Positions 1 to 8,302 of a DNA stretch of 20,046 bases are shown one piece after another (position 1 is the stretch's first letter; each line of letters starts with the position of its first letter). The DNA comes from Pelargonium cotyledonis (taxonomy: Eukaryota; Streptophyta; Magnoliopsida; Geraniales; Geraniaceae). A program made the translations under genes and the position numbers. Under the pieces are notes generated by a model. It was not told the origin of the DNA, did no database searches, and was given only the letters and a program-made list of their open reading frames with translations. The stretch is taken from the NCBI GenBank assembly GCA_036897625.1, contig JAYMTA010001435.1:1-20046 (forward strand), given 5' to 3'.

Positions 1-179
1 TCGGGGGGGTCGGGCGCAGCGGGGAGGGGGGCAGATCTGGAGTCGGGCAGAGCAGGCAGACGGGGCTGGGAGGTAGTGCAGACGGCGGTTGGGGGTAGGG
101 TTAGAAGAGATGATGTGGGGGGTTGATGACCTTGTCATCAATGATGATGATAAAGGGTGAACCAAGAGGAAGTGGGAGA

Positions 180-854
180 AAGGAGATCATTGGTTTCGTT
201 GGTCGATTCCTGTCGAAGGGGCCGGTTAATTTTGCTAACATGCAATAGGTTGTTGCATGGCTCTGGCGCCCTAAGAAGGGAGTGACACTTAAGGAGTTAA
301 TTGATCCGACATCAGAATGTATTTGAGATATTCGTTCGAATTCTATGACTGCGATGATGCAGACAAGGTCGAATCTCAAGGACCTTGGACAAATAGGGGA
401 CGAGCGTTGTTGCTAACGAGAATCAAGGAGGGGGATGACCCTATGAAGGTAGCAATTGACCATATAGACATCTGGATTCAGGCTCGTGGCATTCTGCTGG
501 GATAAAAGCCGGGGGAGGGGGCTGTGTCAGAAAATAGGTAATGGTATTGGAGTCTTTTTGGAGTCGGACCCGGTTAATTTTCTGGGAGGATGGAACTCGT
601 ACGCGAGGATTCAGGTGCGATGCGATGTTACTAAGCCCTTGCGTCGACATGCTAGGGTTGTTTTTGCAGGAGGTGTGGTGAAGGTAATCTCTTTTCAATA
701 CGAGAGGGTACCTACATTTTGTTACAAGTGCGGGATTCTAGGACATGTTGACAGAGAGAGTGGGCAGCCGGGAAGGATCATGTGCGGAGGGGAACATGTT
801 TTTACGCTAACATTAATAGCATCTAGAGGACGTCGGTCGTCTATGGGGGCATAG
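180..854 (+). pseudogene. LINE ORF1 relic: DUF4283 domain plus CCHC-type zinc knuckle
   Basis: Three frames must be joined to read the domain. The first part (about 201-315) has an in-frame TAG at 246-248. A frame change near 310-317 leads into 317-505, with DUF4283-like motifs FEFYD, GPW and a final IWIQARGILLG. Another change near 486-505 leads into 486-854, with the usual WNSYARIQVRCDV and YERVPTFCYKCG segments. The knuckle follows C-x2-C-x4-H-x4-C, but its last cysteine is serine (ESG after GHVDRE). In intact plant LINEs this protein is the RNA-binding, gag-like partner of ORF2. With a stop, two frame changes and a lost zinc ligand, this copy is dead. Family recognition is by motif, without a database search. 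Confidence 0.75.
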
Positions 855-1385
855 TGGCTCTAGGCGGGCGCTGATCAGCCATGGGAGGAGCCTAATCCTC
901 CGCCTTGGCACCTCCTCGTGTTGAGGAGGAAACTCAGAGGAGGGTGGTCACGGTGTTCAAACGAAAACGAGTAGGTGACCCGGATGAGGTGGAGGCGGCG
1001 GCTAGGGCTGGGATAGGCGGGTGGGTTTAAGGAAACTCGGGCTTCGGCAAATGTGTCGGGGCCGAGAGGCTAGGTGTTGATGGAGGTTGGCGTCGTAGAG
1101 TTCGGATCATTATTCGACGTCGATCCAAATAATGAATGGTCCGGTTTATGCTCTGAGGTCTGGTTGGGGATAGGCATGTGCCGAGGCCCCAGCTCAACTG
1201 ATGAGTTCTTTAGTTTCTCAGGATAGTTGGACATTAAACGTCTTTGAGGATTTATTTTATTTCAGTTGCTTAGTCGGTTTTCTTTTTTGCACTTAGTTCG
1301 GTTTGTTTAGGTTTTGTTTCTGTGTGTAATCCGCACCACCTTAATTGTATCGTTCCTGTTGGGAATAATATATTTGATTTCCGAT

Positions 1386-1400
1386 AAAAAAAAAAAAAAA
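1386..1400 (+). repeat. Poly-A tail of the LINE
   Basis: A run of 15 A directly follows TTTGATTTCCGAT, which resembles the 3' end of plant LINEs. It marks the 3' boundary of the element. The DNA after it (from 1401) is AT-rich host-like sequence. Confidence 0.75.
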
Positions 1401-1795
1401 CAAGTGTGAATTGATGCAATTTATTTGCACTAATATAGAAACTATAAATTATCATTTATTATTATTAAACATATTCGAAAGGTGACAATACAAGAGTGTT
1501 AATAAAATTTCCAATATCTCAGACCATTTTCACTGCGAGACCAGAAAGATTCACGGAGGCGATTTCTCGTACGCTCACGGCGGTGGTGGAGAAGGACTTG
1601 CTCCGACGAAATTGCAACGGTTTGGTCTCGCCTATGTTTCTTTCTTAATTCTTGCTTTTCTTTGAATTTTAACATTTGCATTTTGGTGTGTGTTCGTTAA
1701 AATTTGTGACCAGAACTCAATTTGTAGCTCTTAGTTTACCATTTCTACCAAATTTGTGCCTTAAACATAAACCCTAGCTTTCAATTTCATTCAGA
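1401..1795 (+). promoter_or_regulatory. Upstream region and leader of the F-box gene, with telo-box
   Basis: This 395-bp gap between the LINE tail and the F-box ATG has no credible gene. A minus-strand open frame at 1499-1681 shows no family features. A telo-box AAACCCTA lies at 1769-1776, about 20 bp before the ATG, where it often sits in plant 5' leaders. I see no convincing TATA box. The segment 1768-1787 recurs inverted at 11031-11050. The LINE insertion means the distal promoter has been displaced or replaced. Confidence 0.45.
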
Positions 1796-3247
1796 ATGGC
1801 CAATCGTTCAAAGCACCAGAAGTCATCTACCGAAGAAAACAACATTGATAGAATCAGCAGTCTAACAGATGATCTTCTTTGTAGCATTTTGTCATTTCAT
1901 TCCACAAAAGCTGTTGTTGCCACTAGCATTTTGTCTAAAAGATGGAAACTGCTATGGACTCGTGTCCCCAATATTAATTTGAATGGAGATAAGGTAGTTC
2001 GACGAGGAAGCCATATGAGTTTCGGAGAAATAGTGGACAAAGTTGTGAGTTCGAGGGACAAAGATTTTCGAATAAAAAGATTTAGACTCAGATGCCATGA
2101 ATCCGACTGGGACTCCATCTATACTGATAAATGGATTTCTGTTGCCAAAGAACAGAAACTTGAAGAACTTGAGTTCGTGTTAAATAGTGAATCTTCATGG
2201 CATTTGGAGACTCCCTCTGTGCTCTTTGATTGCACCACTTTAAGGGTTCTGAAACTCTTCGGCTATGACATTATCATCAATGTTCCTTCCTCGTTTAATT
2301 TACCTAGCCTCAAGGTTATGCATCTTAGAGATGTATTCTATAAGGACGATTGGTCTATTCGTAATCTCCTTGCTGGCTGCCCAGTTCTTGAGGAACTGCT
2401 GGTAGAAAGGGCCTATGAAGATAACATACTTGATTATGAGATATCATCGCCTCCGTTGAGAAATTTAACGGTTATATATTCGGAAGTTGAGGAGTATCTT
2501 TATGATGTTGATGATAAGCTTGCTCGGAGAAACAAAGTTCACTTAAAAAACTTGTGCTGCCTAGTTGAAGCAAAAATTAGTGTGTATCCAAATGGAAATC
2601 TGTCTCCGAAAGATTATGAAGATTCTGTGGGTGTTCTTCAAGCTGTTCATAATGTCAAATATCTAGCATTGTCGGAGGATACTATGTGGGTATGGAACAC
2701 TGTTTTCCATGTTTAATGTTCAATTTATCTCTTTTATGAAATGTGTCAATGACTAGATCAATTGTTGGTTCACACTATAGATTGCTTTCTTAAACAAACT
2801 TTGGTCCCATTTCTATGTGTATTGCAGGCACTTCATTATGATGATAGTCCTAACTTCCCCGTCTTTCACAATTTAGTTAGATTGAAGCTTGATGGTTTCT
2901 GCTGTTTCTGGAGTTTGCTGCTAAAGTTACTTCTCAAATCTCCATTGTTAGAACATCTCATCCTTTCCCAGCCTTCTAATAACCACAGTTCCGAGTGCTG
3001 GATGCAGCCACCTTATGTTCCTATGTGTTTTTCAGCTCATCTTACAACATTTTATTATGAAGCCGCTTTCAAAGGCTCCGAAGATGATATAGAGTTTGTG
3101 GGATACGTTTTAGAGAACTCGTTGGTTTTGGAGAGCATGACTATTAGATGTTTGGATCAAGTGAATTTGAACCATAAGTTTGTTGTTCGGCAGAAAATAG
3201 AAAAGTATAGAAAGAGCTCTGAGAAATGTCGACTTAAGTTTGACTAA
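1796..3247 (+). CDS. F-box/LRR/FBD protein, two exons
   Basis: Exon 1 is 1796-2689 and exon 2 is 2828-3247, joined in phase 0 (donor GTATGG at 2690, acceptor TTGCAG ending at 2827), giving 437 residues, a normal length for plant F-box/FBD proteins. Residues about 18-63 form the F-box (DRISSLTDDLLCSILSF, then ATSILSKRWKLLW). Leucine-rich segments fill about 105-310 (for example LAGCPVLEELLVE). The C-terminus carries the FBD domain, from about residue 316 with VFHNLVRLKL and ending CRLKFD. Such proteins normally use the F-box to bind a SKP1-like subunit of an SCF ubiquitin ligase and the LRR/FBD part to bind a substrate. The usual LPD of the F-box is LTD here, and LPTK is HSTK, so SKP1 binding may be weakened. 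This is the only F-box copy in the window without an obvious disabling lesion. The substrate is unknown. Confidence 0.85.
2690..2827 (+). other. Intron of the F-box/FBD gene
   Basis: The intron is 138 bp, with GT at 2690-2691 and AG at 2826-2827. It separates the LRR region from the FBD region, a common intron position in this family. Removing it restores the reading LSEDTMW then ALHYDDSPNFPVFHN without a stop. A diverged relic of the same intron can be followed in the broken copies near 6916-7028 and 10701-10794. Confidence 0.8.
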
Positions 3248-3554
3248 AAGCATCTATCAATGGTATGGACTTTCTCTCTGTGCATCTTTCTCTCACTGTT
3301 GTAGCTTTGGACTAAAATCATATCTTTTAGTGTACTATGATCAGGTTTTGGAAGCCCTGAGGAAATTTTATCTCTTTGAGTTCAGTGGTAACATATTCGT
3401 ACAATATGTACAGGAAGTAGTGTAAATAATAAAAATTGCTAGAAGGTGTAGAGTTTGTCTCGATTCGTAGAATATATAAGATTATTACCTGAATAGTAAA
3501 TAACTGACATTGCCAAACATGAATTCTGAAATTAACACTGCTTCTTTTCCTAGA

Positions 3555-3826
3555 GGTCAGAGGCTAATATTGAATGATGATTTGATACTGCACGACTCTT
3601 TTGCTGGCATCGCTTCTGTTTCATGATATAAATATGTTCTTTCATTGGCACTGGAAATAGCGGAGATTCAGATTGTTGTGGTTATTGCAGGATTCTCTAT
3701 GTGGTTATTGAAGACAAATTGCTAGGCACAAAGGACACTTTCTCTGAGCTATTGGGAGCTGAGATTTTTATCGTCAAGGAAGCACCTGGTTATAGGTTTG
3801 AGTTGCACAAAATAAATCAATTTTAA
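3555..3826 (+). other. Unrecognised exon-like coding stretches downstream of the F-box gene
   Basis: Two short open stretches in different frames look more protein-like than their surroundings. The first, 3555-3626, starts just after TTTTCCTAG and reads GQRLILNDDLILHDSFAG to a TGA. The second is open from 3632 to TAA at 3824-3826. Its likely exon starts after TTATTGCAG at 3690 and reads ILYVVIEDKLLGTKDTFSEL and on to FELHKINQF. I do not recognise the family. No start codon or clean donor joins them. They could be exons of a decayed gene, 3' UTR introns of the F-box transcript, or chance. Confidence 0.25.
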
Positions 3827-4154
3827 CTTTTGGATAGAGTCGTATAACATACACATGACAATTTGGAAAACCAATGTGTAGAAACCTGAGGACACAACCA
3901 TGTTGATTGTGCACTAGTCATGCCTTGGAGTACAAAACCATCTCTTCTGTTTCAAAATATATTGCTACTTCTTTTGTTGCTATATTGAGAATAGCTGAGG
4001 TTGGGATTTTAGAAAAGTACTTTGGAAAGGTAGTGTTAGGGTTGAGCATACTCTGGTTTTGAAGATATGCTTACAATACATTGGAATTGTTCTTATAGTT
4101 TATAATAGTACTTCAATGGATGTTCTTTTACTATTCATTGATCTTTCTCGACAG

Positions 4155-4260
4155 GTTTAGATATACATGTTTTTATTTTATACGGTAGAACCATACTAGT
4201 AATGGGTCGATCTCAAGTTTAGTTATACAATTTTTTTATTTTAAATGGTAGATCGTTCTT
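4155..4260 (+). repeat. Imperfect tandem repeat, about 62-bp period
   Basis: The segment starting GTTTAGATATACATG at 4155 recurs, diverged, as GTTTAGTTATACAAT at 4217. Both run into a T-rich stretch and then GGTAGA. I estimate about 80% similarity over the first 40 bp and less after that. It looks like an old local duplication. Confidence 0.45.
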
Positions 4261-4396
4261 AGATTAGATTGACCTATTAATGGTAAATTCATACGGGATA
4301 TGAGTTGACCTCACTTTTGCCTATAATGTTCGAGGTAGAGTTCCTATATTTTCTCTATAGCTCTATTACTCTGTATCTCATGAACTTTTACTGTCA

Positions 4397-4496
4397 CATC
4401 TACGTATTGAGTTTCATTTAACGAGTGACCGAATCCACATGTTGTGCTTTATTTAACGACAGAGTTCATCCCATTTCCCATCTACATACTGAGTTT
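4397..4496 (+). repeat. Diverged direct repeat, 82-bp spacing
   Basis: CATCTACGTATTGAGTTT at 4397-4414 recurs as CATCTACATACTGAGTTT at 4479-4496, with 2 mismatches in 18. Between them TTTAACGA also occurs twice (near 4417 and 4452). This suggests an old duplication of about 82 bp. Confidence 0.45.
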
Positions 4497-5300
4497 GGGA
4501 TTTGAAGAAATTTGAATGGTATGAAACCAGGTGCCGAAGCCATATTTGAGGAGACAAGGATTGTTAATTTGTCTTCATTAACTGTAAAGACTATATATGC
4601 CTCAAATATTAGTTGAATCCTTCATCATATCCTTCAAATGTTACTAAGATGAACTTTTTTCTAGAACAATTTATGATGAGTTCAAATTCATGATATTCCA
4701 CAAATATATACTCTTCCTTCGAGTCAAAGTCCACTAATACATGTTGGGTCAAATAGTTTGAGCGTTTTGAATTTTTTTTGAGTACGAATTTAAATCTTCT
4801 TATAAATGGTACGAGGTGAAATTTGAGTTGAAAAAGAGAAACTATCGTATGGTGTGTAACTCAACTAATAAAATAAATAAATATTAATCCAATCAAACAT
4901 TTGACATCCCCAGTTTATTGGAATATATAAAATAATATATTAACAAAACACATCCTAATATATGAGTGGAATAAAATTAAGCATATGTGACGAAGGATAT
5001 ATTTTTTTTATACACAAAAAAAGATATATTTTTTTATATACAGATAACTAACACCGTCAAAGTGTGCAATAAGAACATTTTATGCTTGTAATATACGATT
5101 TTGGATAAAGATTTGATTGGATTTATGTATTTTTATAATAAAAAATATTGCATATCGTAGACTTTGTATATTAAAGTTTTTTTAGTTAGATGAAATTCAT
5201 TAAAAATAGCATGATAATCATATTCTTTTACAAAGTATTATTCACTTTCTTTCATTGATCCAAATGAGTACTCGTACTTTAGAACAGCTCATTTCCGACA

Positions 5301-6625
5301 ATGGCCATCTCAGCTTCAGCTTTTGGTTGGAGGTTCGTTTCCGCTATTGCTTCTCTTTATCTTCATTTTCCCATTTCTAGCGTTTTATCAACTACAGCTA
5401 TGGCTTCTTCATGTCCTCCATCTCAATTTGTCTTTGTTGGTCCAAAAGGCATCTCTTTGGGATCTTTTGTGGGTCAGAGAAAACATTTTAGTTATGGGTC
5501 CAGAGACAGTGAGGTTGAGGATGTTGTTGCTCTTTTTCATCGTAAACTCCATGCTACTCCAAGGCCTTCTGTTGTTCAATTTAATAAATTATTGAGTTTA
5601 ATTGCCAGAAAAAACCATTGCCCCTCAAGTGATTTCTTTGTATAAGCTAATGTGTAGATCTGGAATCCCATCTGATACATGTACTATGAGCATAGTGATC
5701 AATTGTTTCTGTAAGATGCGTAACTTTGATGCTGCTATGAAGATGTTGAGGAAGATGGAAGAGGGATGTTCCAAGCCTGACACTATTACTTACAATACAT
5801 TAATAGATGGGCTTTGCAAAGGCAATAAAGTTAATGATGCCTTTCGGTTGCTGCTGAGGATGATGGAAGAAGGGAATTGCAATCCAGACATGTTTACTTA
5901 TAGCATAGTGATAAATGGGCTTTGCAAAATAAGTAACATTGATGCTGCTGTTCGATTGCTTAGGAAGATGGAAGAAGAGGGTTGCAATCCTAATGTAGTT
6001 ACTTATAGTTCATTAATAAACGGGCTTTGCAAAGCAAGTAAGCTTGAGGATGCCCTTGAGCTGCTCAAGAAGATGGAAGAGCAAAGCTGCATTCCCAATG
6101 TAGTGACATATAATGCAATCATAGATGGGCTTTGCAAAGTGGGGAACTTTGATGTTACTCTTCAACTGTTGAGGAAGATGGAAGAGCAAAATTGCCCTCG
6201 TGATGTAGTTACTTATAATACAATCGTAGATTGGTTTTGCAAAGTGGGTCGCTTAGATGCTGCTATGGTTCAGGAATATGGAAGAGGGAAGTTTTGAACC
6301 TGATGTAGTTACTTACACTGCACTGATTGACGGGCTTTGCAAAGCGAGTAACTTTGATGCTGCTCTTCGGCTGCTGAGAAAGATGGAAGGGAGAAGTGTT
6401 TTGCCTGATGTTGTTACCTATAATGCATTGATTAATGGGCTTTGCAAAGTAGGTAACTTTGATGCTGCAATGGATATGCTAAGGAAGATGGAAGAAGGAA
6501 GTGTCAAGCCAGATAAAATTACTTATATTACATTGATAAATGGACTTCGCAGAATGGGAAAAACTGACGAAGCTTCTAAGCTGGAAAAGAAAATGGAAGA
6601 GTTAAATTGCAAAGCAGGTGCATGA
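5301..6625 (+). pseudogene. RFL-type P-class PPR pseudogene with two frameshifts
   Basis: It reads in three frames (5301 to about 5620, 5622 to about 6270, 6266-6625) and aligns throughout with the intact minus-strand PPR gene at 8303-9946. The first break is an extra C in the run at 5621-5624 (CATTGCCCCTC, against CATTACCCTC in the intact gene). The second is a net loss of 5 bases near 6266-6270, just after GATGCTGCTATGG. If both were ignored it would encode an N-terminal leader and 10 PPR motifs. No stop interrupts the correct frames and motif residues are well kept, so inactivation seems fairly recent. It is in the opposite orientation to the other two PPR copies. A short N-terminal peptide or an internal start could still be translated, but neither would be a normal PPR protein. 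Confidence 0.85.
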
Positions 6626-6837
6626 GTAAAGACACTATTATTGTTAAAAGGTTGCTGAGAAAGAGGGAAGTGTTGGAGTTGTAAGCTTGAGGTTGTTGTC
6701 CAGGTTATTAATGTTAAAGGTAAGATCAAGATGTTTGTAAAGCTATATCTTTATTACGGTTTATAGTCTTGAGCGGGTTACATATTCTTGTATTGCTTTC
6801 ATTCATGTTGCAGTTTGCATTTTAGTTGCAGGGAATG

Positions 6838-7165
6838 TTAATGTGTATCCTATGATCTGGATTCTGGAAGAATATAAAGACTCTTTGGATGCTTTTCGAG
6901 CTTTATATAGTTTATAACAAGGTTACATAACATTGAATGTTTAATGTCGAATTTATCTGTTGTTATCAAGCATTCAAGTGTATTTGACTAGCTCAATTAT
7001 TATCTCATTAAGGTATTGTAAAAGATTAGCTCTTCGTTATGGTAGTAGTTAAAACTTTCCCGCATTTCAGAATTTAGCTCTTCGTTATGTTTTTTTTTTG
7101 CTGTTTTGGGGGTTGCTGATAAAGATGTTTCAGAACTCTATTTTTAAAGCATCTTTCCAAGCATT
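6838..7165 (+). pseudogene. Decayed F-box/FBD relic (exon 1 tail, intron, start of exon 2)
   Basis: 6843-6915 resembles the end of exon 1 of the gene at 1796 (GTGTATCC, then GAATATAAAGACTCT, matching GATTATGAAGATTCT). 6916-7028 resembles its intron. 7029-7165 resembles exon 2, including CTGTTTTGGGGGTTGCTGAT and ATTTTTAAAGCATCTT, which match the copy at 10870-10925. Stops and indels are frequent. A 16-bp exact direct repeat, TTAGCTCTTCGTTATG, occurs at 7026 and 7074 inside the relic. The F-box end is missing; the PPR pseudogene lies where it should be. Confidence 0.6.
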
Positions 7166-7490
7166 ATCTGCAGACATATTAGGAAAGGAGTTTATTTCCA
7201 TTCCTTCTTCCAGCACAGCTGACAATTTTGGTTTTGGTTTTGAGTTTTACGTATAAAATGTGTGCATCACAGTGTTTGTATGGTCAGACTATACTGATTA
7301 TATTAAATTTATTCGACTCAATTTCATAAAAATTCGATCGAATTTCAAGTATGCACATATTTAGATCCAAATTGTCATTAAGTTAACATATGTGAGTTTT
7401 TTTCACGATATGGGATAAAACCAATTCATAGTTTAATAAGGCAGATGAAACTACAAAATCCCGGTATATTTCTATCATCACGAACTTGCA
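7166..7490. other. Intergenic, nothing recognised
   Basis: I see no coding, RNA or transposon signal. It follows the F-box relic and is AT-rich. Confidence 0.4.
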
Positions 7491-7620
7491 AAATTGCAAT
7501 CTAAATTCAAGTGTCTACAAATCTAGGTCTCAAACATCAAGTTTGAAAAGAACTGACAAGATCAAGTCCTATTGGTTCAGTCATTTTTCAAGAAAAAGGT
7601 GTTGCATTGTACTTACTTTG
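7491..7620 (+). repeat. Flank block shared with 14725-14850
   Basis: The order of matches is the same in both places: AAGTGTCTACAAAT here and AAGTGCCTACAAAT there, then AAGTCCTATTGGTTCA and AAGTCCTGCTGGTTCA, then an A-rich stretch ending GGTGTTG. Both blocks lie downstream of an F-box relic, so they belong to the duplicated unit. Confidence 0.55.
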
Positions 7621-7680
7621 AACTTGTTAGTTCCATTTGTTTAGTCTGAAAACATGTACTTGTCTAAATAATACATAGGA

Positions 7681-8290
7681 ACATTTTGAGGCTGCGTCCA
7701 ACGTTCAGAATTTGTACAAACACAACTCTCATAAAGATTGCTTAGCAAGAGTAAGATGCTTAAGAAATCGAGCTCTGAGGTAACTTTATTAGCATCTCCA
7801 ATAAACCGGACCAAAAAACATCGAGCTCCAATCTGACTAAATTGTGAAAGGCGGGAAAGTTTTCACTGGTATCATATCGAAGGGCCTGCAATTGACATGG
7901 GAATTAGACAATAGTTTTCTACAAGAATATCGTAATGAGACTTGATTGAGCTATCATGGCAGCTGAAACAGTGAGAGTGATGTAAGTTTGTTTCTCTCTC
8001 TTCCTCTTCTGTGCTAATTTTCATTGAATTATCATTGATGAATATATAAATCATCACCAAACCATACAATTACACTAAACTCAACTTCTTAACATCATCG
8101 CGCTCAAATAATGAGATTCACACCTATGTACAGTAATTATTACAGTTCCTAAATGAAAAACAAACTAAACAAAACTTAGCTAAAAGGATTTGCATAGTGA
8201 GAACAAAGTTTTAGAAGCAGAGTAGCAAAAAATGCATCCAACAGTGAGAATCTACATACAAACACTACCAACAGCAACCTATTAACAATA
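7681..8290 (+). repeat. 3' flank of PPR gene, duplicated at 11254-11600
   Basis: The flank beyond the stop codon of the 547-residue PPR gene matches that of the 407-residue gene: ACATTTTG, GCGTCCAA, CACAACTCTCATA, then CAATCTGACTA and TTACAGTTCCTAAA, and AAACAAAACTTAGCTAAA. This copy has about 300 bp (7840-8139) that the other lacks. The match supports a segmental duplication of gene plus flank. Confidence 0.65.
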
Positions 8291-8302
8291 GTGTGCCTTA
8301 AT

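Larger units (their letters stand above)
1..1400 (+). mobile_element. Degraded LINE (non-LTR retrotransposon), ORF1 region and 3' end
   Basis: This stretch is much richer in G and C than the DNA after it. It starts with a G-rich leader-like region (1-120), contains a broken ORF1 of the plant LINE type (about 180-854), and ends in T-rich 3' UTR-like sequence followed directly by a 15-A tail (1386-1400). The order ORF1, 3' UTR, poly-A on one strand is that of a plant L1-type element. ORF2 (endonuclease and reverse transcriptase) is absent: only about 530 bp separate the zinc knuckle from the tail. The copy is therefore internally deleted or belongs to an ORF1-only derivative. The 5' end may lie outside the window, so the target duplication could not be checked. 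The poly-A end lies about 400 bp upstream of the F-box start codon at 1796. Confidence 0.75.
3827..5300. other. AT-rich intergenic region without a supported gene
   Basis: About 1.5 kb lies between the exon-like stretch and the PPR pseudogene. It contains diverged tandem repeats (4155-4260 and 4397-4496) and a very AT-rich part (4860-5170) with runs of T and TATA. No start, splice or domain signal was found on either strand. Upstream of 5301 there is no match to the leaders of the two intact PPR genes apart from the ACAATGGC start context. Confidence 0.5.

Noticed and set aside
1499..1681. Minus-strand 60-residue basic frame upstream of the F-box gene
   Set aside because: Its Arg/Lys-rich content reflects the local base composition; no homology signal and it lies in the F-box promoter.
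3240..3425. Open frame directly after the F-box stop codon
   Set aside because: It overlaps the end of the F-box gene in another frame and has no family features; treated as 3' UTR.
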